NCBI RefSeq assembly: GCF_001899075.1
Contig: NZ_MKVA01000005.1
Span: 1,054,001-1,118,000, forward strand
Source of the DNA: Devosia sp. 67-54
GTDB taxonomy: Bacteria > Pseudomonadota > Alphaproteobacteria > Rhizobiales > Devosiaceae
Direction: 5' to 3'
DNA: 64,000 nt
The notes under the pieces were generated by a model. That model ran no database searches. It had not been told where the DNA came from and worked only from the letters and a program-made list of their open reading frames with translations. The position numbers and the translations under genes are program-made. Below, one piece after another: positions 56,218-63,704 of the stretch. The first letter of the stretch is position 1. Each line of letters starts with the position of its first letter.

Positions 56218-56726
56218 GCCGCGGCTCCCGCAGGATGGATCAGCGCGGCCACGGGCTCGGCGGCGAGCCGCTTCGCCTCGTCGAGGAGATAGGCGGCGAG
56301 CGTCGCGGCGTGGGCATTGGCCTCGCCATAGACGTTGCGGGTCAGCACCGCCTCGACCGCCGCGGGCTGGCCGCTGTCGAGCGCCTCGCCGAGCACGCCG
56401 ACGAGGCCGTAGAAGACGTTCCCCATCTTCTTGACCTTGGCCGGCACGCCCAGATCGGTGACCCCCAGCTCGCGCAGCGAGCGGTCCATGTCGCGGAAGA
56501 ACAGGTCGACCAGCGCCTGGCCGAAATCGCGCGCCTCCGATTCTCCCTTGAGGCGGCGTAGCAGCAGCGCGAGGTGCAGCGAGATCATGTCGAAACGGCC
56601 GGTGACCGTGTCCGGAACGCCCCACTCGGCGTAGAACTTCTCCTGCCGGGATTGCGCCACAATAGCGCGATAGGCCTCGAAGGCAGCGTCGGGGGCGGCA
56701 GATTTGCGGAAAAGACTGAAAATCAT
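56214..56726 (-). CDS. ubiquinol-cytochrome c chaperone (CBP3-like)
   Basis: A 170-residue helical protein: 'YRAIVAQSRQEKFYAEWGVP', 'DTVTGRFDMISLHLALLLRR' and 'FFRDMDRSLRELGVTDLGVP' are the family's hallmark segments. It assists assembly of cytochrome bc1. ATG 56726 is chosen because GGAG stands seven bases before it; in-frame ATG 56732 is possible. Divergent from bamE. Confidence 0.9.
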   Translation of the reverse strand: MIFSLFRKSAAPDAAFEAYRAIVAQSRQEKFYAEWGVPDTVTGRFDMISLHLALLLRRLKGESEARDFGQALVDLFFRDMDRSLRELGVTDLGVPAKVKKMGNVFYGLVGVLGEALDSGQPAAVEAVLTRNVYGEANAHAATLAAYLLDEAKRLAAEPVAALIHPAGAAA

Positions 56727-56846
56727 GGACATGCTCCGCGGCACTGCACGGCCGGAGCGGTTCGAAGCCAGCTTGCCAGCCGGCAGGATTGGCAGCTAAA
56801 CAAACCGGCGCCTGACCGCAGGCCCGCGTCTTAGTCGAGAGACCTC

Positions 56847-57317
56847 GTGAAAGTCAAATCCATGCTCCAGCGCAAATCCGCCCCGGTCCTGCTCACTCTG
56901 ACGGCCGCCGGCCTGCTGGGAGCGACGCTGGCGGGCTGCTCGATGGGGTCGGGGCTGGCGCTCTCGACCAACAAGATCCAGGGCTATGCGATTTCGCAGG
57001 ACGCGCTGGCGCAAATCCGGCCCGGCCAGAGCCAGGAGCTGGTGGCCACGGTGCTCGGCTCGCCGCAGACGATGAACGCCTTCAACGAGGGCTCCGCCTG
57101 GTACTACGTGCAGACCAAGGTGAACGAGACGGCGTTCGGGCTGACGACAGTGCAGGACCGCACGGTGCTGGCGATCTATTTCGACAAGAACAAGCGCGTC
57201 GCCGACAAGGCGGTGTACTCGGCCAAGGACGGCAAGGTGTTCACCATCGAGGGCCGCAAGACCCCGTCCTATGGCGAGGACAAGACCTTCGTCCAGTCGC
57301 TGATCGACTCGATCTGA
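56847..57317 (+). CDS. bamE: outer membrane assembly lipoprotein BamE (SmpA/OmlA)
   Basis: A 156-residue lipoprotein. A signal peptide ends in lipobox 'LAGC' (C31). The BamE fold is seen in 'ISQDALAQIRPGQSQELVAT', 'VLGSPQTMNAFNEGSAWYYV' and 'LAIYFDKNKRVADKAVYSAK'. Part of the BAM complex that inserts beta-barrel proteins. GTG start with GAGAG before it; ATG 56862 is an alternative. Convergent with nusB. Confidence 0.9.
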   Translation: MKVKSMLQRKSAPVLLTLTAAGLLGATLAGCSMGSGLALSTNKIQGYAISQDALAQIRPGQSQELVATVLGSPQTMNAFNEGSAWYYVQTKVNETAFGLTTVQDRTVLAIYFDKNKRVADKAVYSAKDGKVFTIEGRKTPSYGEDKTFVQSLIDSI

Positions 57318-57333
57318 GGCGCGCCGCGCCGCT

Positions 57334-57816
57334 TCAGCCGGCGGCGGTCAACTGCCGGGCGATGGTATCGAGCACGGCGTGCACCATGCCGGGCGCGTCG
57401 TCCTCGTAGAACGCCTTGGCAATATCGACATATTCGGTGATCACCACGCCCGGCGGGATGTCGCGGCGGCGCAGCAGTTCGAACGCGGCCGCCCTCAGGA
57501 TGGCGCGCAACGTCGCATCGATACGGCCGACCGGCCAGTCATGACTCAAGGCCTTGTCGATGGTCGGGTCGATGTCGAGCTGGCTCTTGATGACGCCGCC
57601 GACGATCTGGCGGAAGAAGTCGGCGTCGGCGGGCAGATATTGCTCGCCCTCGACCTCGCGGCCGAGCATGTGCGCCGAGAACTGGCTGAGCGTGTCCTCG
57701 AGCGTCTGCCGGCCCACATCCATCTGGTACAGCGCCTGCACCGCGGCAAGCCGCGCCGCCCCGCGCTGGTTGGCGGGCCGCACGGGCGAGCCGGTCGTGA
57801 GAGGCATGGAGGTCAT
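57334..57816 (-). CDS. nusB: transcription antitermination factor NusB
   Basis: A 160-residue all-helical protein: 'RGAARLAAVQALYQMDVGRQ', 'SHDWPVGRIDATLRAILRAA' and 'VVITEYVDIAKAFYEDDAPG' (the conserved EY.DIAK.F). Binds boxA RNA with S10 in rRNA antitermination. ATG 57816 follows, by five bases, the TGA of a duplicated ribD 3' end, showing that nusB was originally directly downstream of ribD or a relative. Confidence 0.94.
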   Translation of the reverse strand: MTSMPLTTGSPVRPANQRGAARLAAVQALYQMDVGRQTLEDTLSQFSAHMLGREVEGEQYLPADADFFRQIVGGVIKSQLDIDPTIDKALSHDWPVGRIDATLRAILRAAAFELLRRRDIPPGVVITEYVDIAKAFYEDDAPGMVHAVLDTIARQLTAAG

Positions 57817-57825
57817 GGAATTCAA

Positions 57826-57910
57826 CGGCGCTCGAGAGTGCGCACCTTATCTTCGCCCAGCGCGCGGCGGTCAACCTGCGAAAATCGCGCTGCGGCAATG
57901 CGGTCGGCGA
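57826..57910 (-). pseudogene. duplicated 3' end of ribD (85 bp, left copy)
   Basis: These 85 bases equal 58332-58416, the last 28 codons of ribD, with one mismatch (57850). In this copy the frame still ends '...[10 protein letters not shown]' with its own TGA just before nusB. It is evidently the original ribD end, cut off when the two-gene cassette entered. Confidence 0.85.
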
Positions 57911-57915
57911 GACGA

Positions 57916-57943
57916 TTGCCGATCACCCGTCGGCTGCTAGAAT
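57916..57943 (+). promoter_or_regulatory. likely promoter of the two-gene cassette
   Basis: TTGCCG (57916-57921), 16-base spacer, TAGAAT (57938-57943) begin just inside the insert, 26 bases before the first ATG. The cassette thus seems to carry its own promoter, pointing against ribD-nusB transcription. Confidence 0.5.
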
Positions 57944-57968
57944 GTGGATGCTGCATCGGGGGAGCAGA

Positions 57969-58205
57969 ATGTCGACGGAAGCAGACAAGGAGCGACTCAA
58001 GCTCACGGCCAACCTGCTCAACGCCTTGGCCTCCGGCACCATTCTCAGCGCGCTGATCGCACCCTATGTGGCGATAGGCTTGGGAAATTTACCGGCGAAC
58101 GCTTCGCCCGTAAACCTGCTCGGGCTGAGCACGTTTGGCCTGGCTCTCGGCGTTGTGCTACATTTGGTGGCGCGTCGACAGTTCAATGGACTGGATCGCC
58201 TATGA
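57969..58205 (+). CDS. unknown 78-residue membrane protein in the ribD-nusB cassette
   Basis: Begins 'MSTEADKERLKLTANLLNAL' and has two hydrophobic spans ('ASGTILSALIAPYVAIGLGN' and 'LLGLSTFGLALGVVLHLVAR'), with a basic end (RRQFNGLDRL). GGGGGAGC precedes the ATG. The GC content is lower than the neighbours. The stop overlaps the next ATG (ATGA). Both genes lie between the two 85-bp repeats. No family recognised. Confidence 0.72.
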   Translation: MSTEADKERLKLTANLLNALASGTILSALIAPYVAIGLGNLPANASPVNLLGLSTFGLALGVVLHLVARRQFNGLDRL

Positions 58206-58327
58206 CGACACTGATCCTCTGGCTTTGGGCGCCCTTCGTGGTGGGCGTGGTGATCGCCGTGGCGAGCTATCTCTCCTGGCGAGACAGGCGTCGCGACGGC
58301 GGCCGGCATCGCAGCGCAGCGGAATAG
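58202..58327 (+). CDS. unknown 41-residue single-span membrane protein in the ribD-nusB cassette
   Basis: Begins 'MTTLILWLWAPFVVGVVIAV', one membrane span, then a strongly basic tail (SWRDRRRDGGRHRSAAE). It overlaps the 78-residue gene by four bases, and its TAG abuts the ribD stop on the other strand (58327/58328). The pair resembles a small two-component membrane complex, but no family is known to me. Confidence 0.65.
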   Translation: MTTLILWLWAPFVVGVVIAVASYLSWRDRRRDGGRHRSAAE

Positions 58328-59419
58328 CTAGCGGCGCTCGAGAGTGCGCACCTTGTCTTCGCCCAGCGCGCGGCGGTCAACCTGCGAAAATCGCGCTGCG
58401 GCAATGCGGTCGGCGAAGCTGCCGAGCAGCGCCGCGGGCACGCCGGAACGGCCCAGCTCGACCGGCGTGTCGATGATGTGCAGGCGATCGACCAGCTCGC
58501 CGGCGATGAAGGATTCCGCCAGCCTGGCGCCGGCTTCGACGAACAGGCGGTTGATGCCGCGATCGCCCAGGATCGACAGGACCTGCCGCAGGTCCGGGCG
58601 GCCGTGGCGGCCTTCGACCGCTATCACCTCGACGCCGGGACGCAGGGTCAGCGGCCGCTCCGGCGTGGTGAAGACGACAATGGGAATGCCCGAGACGGCT
58701 GCGAACAACTCGCGCCGCAGATCGATGTCCCGCGCGCCGGCGAGGATGACGCGAAGCGCGCCCCTGCCCTCGAGGCCATCGAGGTGGATGCGCAGGTCAT
58801 TGTCCTCGATCTCGGCCCGGGCGGCGCCCGAAAGGATCGCGTCGGCGGCGGCGCGTTCGCGCTCGATGAAGCGCAGCGCCTCGGCGCCGAGCAGGGTGTC
58901 GCTGCCGGGCGCGGCATAGCCGACCATGCCGTCGGCGCTCAGCGACAGCTTGAGGGTGACGAAGGGCCGGCCCTTGGTGATGCGCGTCGTGTAGCCCTCG
59001 TTCAGCAGCCGCGACGGGGCATGATCGAGATGCACGGCCTCAATGCCCGCTTCGGCGAGCGCGGCGAGCCCCTGCCCCGCGCGCTGCGGATCGGGATCGA
59101 GCATGCCGGCGACGACACGGCCGATGCCGAATTCGAGGATGGCGTCGGTGATGGGCGCATGGCTGGTGTAGTGCGCCGCCGGCTCGAGCGTGACGTAGAG
59201 CGTGCGGCCCTCCGTCATGCCTCTCGCCTCGGACAGCGCCAGCAGCTCCGCCGGGTCCGAGCCGCGGGGCGGCGTCGCGGCGCGGCCGAACAGCAATTGC
59301 CGGCCGGGATCGACGACCAGCGCGCCGACGGTGGGCGCCGCGCCGGTCGAACCGAGCGCACTGCTCGCGAGGCGCGCGGCGGCATCGAGCCAGCGCCGGT
59401 CGGACGCGCCGTCGGTCAA
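58328..59419 (-). CDS. ribD: RibD-like protein with degenerate deaminase domain and RibD_C reductase domain
   Basis: A 363-residue protein with the domain order of RibD (deaminase, then reductase of riboflavin synthesis). All three zinc ligands of the deaminase are replaced. The HAE motif is 'SDPAELLAL' (P56 for His), and the two cysteines of LEPC...C are A81 and I90 in '[18 protein letters not shown]'. The reductase part is recognisable ('[18 protein letters not shown]', '[20 protein letters not shown]') with some unusual residues. The deaminase is probably dead. Overlaps nrdR by four bases. The last 28 codons occur again at 57826-57910. Confidence 0.85.
   Translation of the reverse strand: MTDGASDRRWLDAAARLASSALGSTGAAPTVGALVVDPGRQLLFGRAATPPRGSDPAELLALSEARGMTEGRTLYVTLEPAAHYTSHAPITDAILEFGIGRVVAGMLDPDPQRAGQGLAALAEAGIEAVHLDHAPSRLLNEGYTTRITKGRPFVTLKLSLSADGMVGYAAPGSDTLLGAEALRFIERERAAADAILSGAARAEIEDNDLRIHLDGLEGRGALRVILAGARDIDLRRELFAAVSGIPIVVFTTPERPLTLRPGVEVIAVEGRHGRPDLRQVLSILGDRGINRLFVEAGARLAESFIAGELVDRLHIIDTPVELGRSGVPAALLGSFADRIAAARFSQVDRRALGEDKVRTLERR
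58332..58416. repeat. 85-bp direct repeat, right copy (functional ribD 3' end)
   Basis: 84 of 85 bases equal 57826-57910, in the same orientation, 506 bases apart. Together they bracket the two-gene cassette (57911-58331). Confidence 0.9.
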
Positions 59420-59898
59420 TCGTCGTCTTCGCCCAGCGTGGGCAGCTCGCCGTTCCTGAGCTCGCTCAGGAACGAGCGGAAGTCGTCGGCCTTGCCGAAG
59501 TTCTTGTACACCGAGGCGAAGCGCACGAAGGCGACGTCGTCGAGGTTCTTGAGCCCTTCCATGACGAACTCGCCGATCTGGTCGGAGGTGATCTCCACCT
59601 CGCCCAGGCTTTCGAGCTGGCGCACGACGCCGGAGATCAGGCGCTCGACCCGCTCGGGCTCGACAGCGCGCTTGCGCAGCGCCGTGTTGACCGAGCGCGC
59701 CAGCTTGTCGCGATCGAAGGGGACCTTGCGGCCCGACTTCTTGATCACCGTCAGCTCGCGCAGCTGCACGCGCTCAAAGGTGGTGAAGCGGCCGCCGCAA
59801 CTGGGGCAGATGCGGCGGCGGCGAATGGCGCTCGAATCGTCGGTCGGACGGCTGTCCTTGACCTGCGTGTCGTCATTTCCGCAGTAGGGGCAGCGCAT
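59416..59898 (-). CDS. nrdR: transcriptional repressor NrdR
   Basis: A 160-residue regulator of ribonucleotide reductase genes. The N-terminal zinc ribbon is '[20 protein letters not shown]' with '[20 protein letters not shown]' (four cysteines). The ATP-cone follows ('[20 protein letters not shown]'). Lies eight bases after glyA and overlaps ribD. Confidence 0.97.
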   Translation of the reverse strand: MRCPYCGNDDTQVKDSRPTDDSSAIRRRRICPSCGGRFTTFERVQLRELTVIKKSGRKVPFDRDKLARSVNTALRKRAVEPERVERLISGVVRQLESLGEVEITSDQIGEFVMEGLKNLDDVAFVRFASVYKNFGKADDFRSFLSELRNGELPTLGEDDD

Positions 59899-59906
59899 CT
59901 ACCGGC

Positions 59907-61211
59907 TCAATCCTGATAGATCGGGAAGCGCGCGGTGAGCGCCCGCACCTTGTCGCGCACCGCAGCTTCGACGGCGGCGTTGCCGTCGTCGGAGTTGGCC
60001 TCGCGCAGGCCGTCCAGCACCTCGACGATGTACTGGCCGATGAGGCGGAACTCGGCTTCGCCGAAGCCGCGGGTGGTGCCGGCCGGAGTGCCGAGGCGCA
60101 CGCCCGAGGTGACGAACGGCTTTTCCGGGTCGAACGGAATGCCGTTCTTGTTGCAGGTGATGTTGGCGCGGCCGAGCGCCGCCTCGGCGCGCTTGCCGGT
60201 GGCGTTCTTGGGCCGCAGGTCGACCAGCATCAGGTGGTTGTCGGTGCCGCCCGAAACGACGTCGAGGCCATGCTCGATCAGCGCCGACGACAGCGCCTTG
60301 GCATTGGCGACGACCTGCCGGGCATAGGCCTTGAACTCGGGCTGCAGCGCCTCCTTCAGCGCCACCGCCTTGGCGGCGATGACGTGCATCAGCGGGCCGC
60401 CCTGCAGGCCGGGGAACACCGCCGAGTTGATCTTCTTGGCGATATCCTCGTCATTGGTGAGGATCATGCCGCCGCGCGGGCCGCGCAAGCTCTTGTGCGT
60501 GGTGGTGGTCACCACATGGGCGTGCGGCACCGGCGAGGGATGGACGCCACCGGCGACGAGGCCGGCGATGTGCGCCATGTCGACCATCAGGTAGGCGCCG
60601 ATGGAGTCGGCGATCTCGCGGAAGCGCTTCCAGTCCCAAATGCGCGAATAGGCGGTGCCGCCGGCGAGGATCAGCTTGGGCTTGTGCTCGTGCGCCTTGC
60701 GCTCGACCTCGTCCATGTCGAGCAGATGGTCGTCCTTGCGGACGCCGTAGGAGACGACCTTGAACCATTTGCCCGACATGTTGACCGGCGAGCCATGCGT
60801 GAGGTGGCCGCCGGAATTGAGGTCGAGGCCCATGAAGGTGTCGCCCGGCTGCAGCAGCGCGAGAAACACCGCCTGGTTCATCTGGCTGCCGGAGTTCGGC
60901 TGCACGTTGGCGAACCCGGCGCCGAAGAGCTGCTTGGCGCGCGCGATGGCGAGATTTTCCGCGACGTCGACGTATTGGCAGCCGCCATAGTAGCGCTTGC
61001 CGGGATAGCCCTCGGCATATTTGTTGGTCATGATCGAGCCCTGCGCCTCGAGCACCGCCTTGCTGACGATGTTCTCAGAGGCGATCAGCTCGATCTCGTG
61101 CTGCTGGCGGCCGAGCTCGTTGCGGATCGCTTCGGCGATCTCGGGATCGGACTCGGCAAGGGTCGCTGAAAAGAAGTTCGGAAACAGCGGAAGTGACGCG
61201 GCGGCGCTCAT
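59907..61211 (-). CDS. glyA: serine hydroxymethyltransferase
   Basis: A 434-residue PLP enzyme that makes glycine and 5,10-methylene-THF from serine. '[20 protein letters not shown]' is the N-terminal signature, and the PLP lysine is in '[20 protein letters not shown]'. '[20 protein letters not shown]' is conserved. First gene of glyA-nrdR-ribD. I saw no riboswitch in the 376-base gap upstream (61212-61587), which holds only a poor candidate frame and GC-rich spacer. Confidence 0.97.
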   Translation of the reverse strand: MSAAASLPLFPNFFSATLAESDPEIAEAIRNELGRQQHEIELIASENIVSKAVLEAQGSIMTNKYAEGYPGKRYYGGCQYVDVAENLAIARAKQLFGAGFANVQPNSGSQMNQAVFLALLQPGDTFMGLDLNSGGHLTHGSPVNMSGKWFKVVSYGVRKDDHLLDMDEVERKAHEHKPKLILAGGTAYSRIWDWKRFREIADSIGAYLMVDMAHIAGLVAGGVHPSPVPHAHVVTTTTHKSLRGPRGGMILTNDEDIAKKINSAVFPGLQGGPLMHVIAAKAVALKEALQPEFKAYARQVVANAKALSSALIEHGLDVVSGGTDNHLMLVDLRPKNATGKRAEAALGRANITCNKNGIPFDPEKPFVTSGVRLGTPAGTTRGFGEAEFRLIGQYIVEVLDGLREANSDDGNAAVEAAVRDKVRALTARFPIYQD

Positions 61212-61587
61212 GGGCGTTCCCCGTGGTGAGAGGGCGGACAGGTCCGGCGAGTGCCCGGCTTTATCATGTGCCGAGCGGCGATTCCAAGGCCGGCGGCAGC
61301 CTCAAAAAGTGGGGGGATGATGGCTGGCATAGGGCTCCCTTCAGGTTCGAGTGGGTGCCCAGGCGAGCGGCGGAAACCGTTCGCGTTCCCCGATGGTGGC
61401 CCATCTTTCTCGCCAGTCGCGCGAACCGGCCGATTATGGACGAAACCGGGCTGCGGCGGAAGGCCTCGCCCCGGAACGATGCGGCGGCTTGCGAGTTAGC
61501 GACGACATCAGGTGACGCAAGGCCGCCCGACGCGCGGCACGCCGGGCTCGGCTCTGCCAAACCAACAAGAAAACCAAGGAGATCACA

Positions 61588-61824
61588 ATGTTCGTATCCC
61601 CCCTCGTGGCCGCCCTGCTGATCGGCAGTTTCTGGACCGGCATCGGGACAGCGGCCGTGGTCAGCAACTCGGACGTCTGGGACCACCATCGCAGCGACGT
61701 GGTGATCAGCGCCCAGGCCACCGATCACGACACCGCCTGCGCGGCCAAGTACCGCTCGTACAATCCCGATACGGGAATGTATCTGAGCAGCCGCGACTAC
61801 AAGTGGCACGATTGCCGGCTCTAA
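61588..61824 (+). CDS. BA14K family protein
   Basis: A 78-residue secreted protein: a signal or anchor segment (MFVSPLVAALLIGSFWTGIG) and the BA14K motif 'CAAKYRSYNPDTGMYLSSRD' ending in a second cysteine ('YKWHDCRL'). Brucella BA14K is a lectin-like immunoreactive protein; here the protein is unusually short. AAGGAG precedes the ATG. Confidence 0.88.
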   Translation: MFVSPLVAALLIGSFWTGIGTAAVVSNSDVWDHHRSDVVISAQATDHDTACAAKYRSYNPDTGMYLSSRDYKWHDCRL

Positions 61825-61842
61825 GCCGGTCGCGTCCAGCTC

Positions 61843-61870
61843 AAGGGCCCGCTTCGGCGGGCCTTTGCTT
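61843..61870 (+). terminator. rho-independent terminator of the BA14K gene
   Basis: AAGGGCCCGC-TTCG-GCGGGCCTTT forms a 10-bp stem with a TTCG tetraloop and one G-U pair, followed by T-rich sequence, 18 bases after the stop. Confidence 0.85.
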
Positions 61871-61879
61871 TTCGCCGGC

Positions 61880-62089
61880 CTAAGCGTCGCGCTGCAGGCG
61901 CCGCCTGAGCTTGGCCAGCGCCAATTGCTGCATCTGGATTTGCGTGGCGGCCAAAGGCGCGATGACGATGACCTCGATGCCGGTGCGGGCATCGATGGCG
62001 GCGACGCGCATCTGGCCACCGATCTGGGTGAACTCGAAATAGATTTCGCCCTCGCCGGAAGCGCTGCCGCTGCCGCCTCCGGGCGCCAC
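61880..62089 (-). CDS. small conserved protein (DUF6898-like)
   Basis: A 69-residue protein starting with GTG two bases after the transpeptidase stop. 'GEIYFEFTQIGGQMRVAAID', 'ARTGIEVIVIAPLAATQIQM' and 'QQLALAKLRRRLQRD' resemble a small alphaproteobacterial family I believe is DUF6898. The family match is from memory and uncertain. Probably co-transcribed with the L,D-transpeptidase. Confidence 0.65.
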   Translation of the reverse strand: MAPGGGSGSASGEGEIYFEFTQIGGQMRVAAIDARTGIEVIVIAPLAATQIQMQQLALAKLRRRLQRDA

Positions 62090-62090
62090 C

Positions 62091-63359
62091 TCAGGCGGTG
62101 GTGGTGTCGATCAGGCCCCGGCTGTCGAACTGGTAGACGTCGTCGCGGAAGCTGACGATGCCGTTCCGGTTGGCCCAGGCGCTGACATAGGTGGTGTGGA
62201 TCGGGGTCGCCTGCTTGAGGTTCACGTCGAGCCGCTCGTTGGAGTTGAACACCGCCTCGACCGCCGTCTCGTCCCAGCCGCCATTGGGGCCGAGCAGCCA
62301 GGTCACCAATTCGTCGACGCCCTCGACGCGCACGCAGCCCGACGAATGGAAGCGCGCATTCTCGGCGAACAGCGATTTCGACGGGGTGTCGTGCAGATAG
62401 ACGTCGAACTTGTTGGGGAAGTTGATCTTGCAGTGCCCCATCGAATTCTCGGCGCCCGGCTCCTGGCGGAACATGTAGTTCACCGCCTCGTCGGTGTGCC
62501 AGTCGATGTCGGTCGGCTGCAGCTCGTTGCCCTTGCTGTCGTAGATATGGATCTTGAACTTGGTCAGGTACTGCGGATCGTCGTTCATGTACTTGATCAG
62601 GTCCTTTTCGATCAGGCTCTTGGGGACGTGCCAGTACGGATTGAAGTTGATCTGCTGGATCTTGGAATCGAGGATCGGGGTCGGGCGGTCGATGCGGCCG
62701 ACCACGGCGGTGTGGCGCTGGGCCACCTGCCCCACCTCCACCGCTTCGATCGAGGCCGCGGGGATGTTCACCACCACATAGCGGTCCGAGGTCAGGCTGC
62801 CGGCGGTCTGCTGCACGCGCTGCAGGTTGAGCTGCAGCTGGCTGAGGCGCTGCTGGGCGGTCACCTGCAGCGCGTAGAAGGTCGGCTCGTCGATCTTGCC
62901 GTTGGGAATGATGCCGTGGCGCACCTGGAACTTGCGGACGGCGAGATCGAGGTCGTCGCCGAAGCTGGTGTCGACGCGCTTGGCGTTGGGCATGTCCCCG
63001 ACCAGGATCAGATGGCGCTTGAGGTCGATGACGGCGCGGCCGTCCTTGCCCAGCGACAGGCCGAAGGTCTGGCGCGACGGCTGCTCCCAGCCGCCCTGCT
63101 GCACCACCTGGGTGTAGTAGGCGATGGCGTCCTGGATGTTGTTGGCAGTGTCGAAGCTGAGGATCGGCTCGGGCGTATCGATGGCCGCCAGCGCCGCCGC
63201 GGTGTTCTTGTCGACATCGACCGATTTCATCCGCGCATTGCGGGCGAGGATATCCCAGATCGAGTCGGAATCCCCGTCGGCGCGGGCAGCCGGGGCGAAG
63301 GCGGCGGCCACGCCAAAGGCGGCGGCCGAGGACAGAAGCTTGCGCCGGGTCAAAGTCAT
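62091..63359 (-). CDS. L,D-transpeptidase (YkuD family)
   Basis: A 422-residue periplasmic enzyme. The N-terminal 'MTLTRRKLLSSAAAFGVAAA' has a twin-arginine-like signal ending 'APAARADG'. A peptidoglycan-binding domain is near 125-170 ('DDLDLAVRKFQVRHGIIPNG'). The catalytic domain has 'FDVYLHDTPSKSLFAE' and 'RFHSSGCVRVEGVDELV' with the H...S-x-G-C nucleophile motif. It cross-links peptidoglycan or attaches lipoproteins. Regulated probably by the LdtR-like gene 345 bases upstream. Confidence 0.93.
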   Translation of the reverse strand: MTLTRRKLLSSAAAFGVAAAFAPAARADGDSDSIWDILARNARMKSVDVDKNTAAALAAIDTPEPILSFDTANNIQDAIAYYTQVVQQGGWEQPSRQTFGLSLGKDGRAVIDLKRHLILVGDMPNAKRVDTSFGDDLDLAVRKFQVRHGIIPNGKIDEPTFYALQVTAQQRLSQLQLNLQRVQQTAGSLTSDRYVVVNIPAASIEAVEVGQVAQRHTAVVGRIDRPTPILDSKIQQINFNPYWHVPKSLIEKDLIKYMNDDPQYLTKFKIHIYDSKGNELQPTDIDWHTDEAVNYMFRQEPGAENSMGHCKINFPNKFDVYLHDTPSKSLFAENARFHSSGCVRVEGVDELVTWLLGPNGGWDETAVEAVFNSNERLDVNLKQATPIHTTYVSAWANRNGIVSFRDDVYQFDSRGLIDTTTA

Positions 63360-63521
63360 ACGATCACCAATTCATTCACGAGGGCAGCCGTCCGCGGGCG
63401 GCAAAAATACCACCCTCGCCGCTTCGGCCACAACACAATGTGCCGTGAACCTCGGATACGCCAAACGCAATGAACCGGCCGGAGGGGACGCCGCGACGAC
63501 GGAGTTTCTAAGGGGCTTTGC

Positions 63522-63559
63522 GGCACAAATAAGAAACGCCGGCGCATTGGCCGGCGTTT
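63522..63559 (-). terminator. terminator downstream of the ldtR-like gene
   Basis: Perfect 10-bp inverted repeat AAACGCCGGC / GCCGGCGTTT with a six-base loop (63534-63559). It is followed on the minus strand by a T-rich run (TTCTTATTTG). It separates ldtR from the transpeptidase gene. A second perfect hairpin, AATGTGGCCC-GA-GGGCCACATT (63568-63589), lies just before it. Confidence 0.7.
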
Positions 63560-63597
63560 GCTGGGCGAATGTGGCCCGAGGGCCACATTGCTTGCCT

Positions 63598-63696
63598 GCG
63601 CTCTGGCCGACCGATCCCAAGAAGGCTCGCTCGGCCAACCGCTGTGTGTTTGCGCTCTGGCCGACCGATCCTAAGGGATTGGTCGGCCAGACGCTG
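63598..63696. repeat. tandem dispersed palindromic repeats, family B (copies 2 and 3)
   Basis: Two units begin GCGCTCTGGCCGACCGATCC, at 63598 and 63652. The second forms a 16-bp stem (TCTGGCCGACCGATCC with GGATTGGTCGGCCAGA, one wobble) around a TAAG loop. The first ends GCTCGGCCAACCGCTG like the copy at 8281-8326. They fill the 345-base gap between the transpeptidase and the regulator; no gene is seen there. Confidence 0.65.
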
Positions 63697-63704
63697 TATG
63701 TGTA

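Noticed and set aside
61212-61587. Possible riboswitch in the glyA/BA14K divergent spacer
   Set aside because: I found no convincing conserved core or terminator/anti-terminator arrangement by eye.
61193-61621. Plus-strand open frame (142 codons) upstream of BA14K
   Set aside because: It overlaps the glyA start and the BA14K gene in another frame, has no ribosome-binding site and a basic low-complexity composition.
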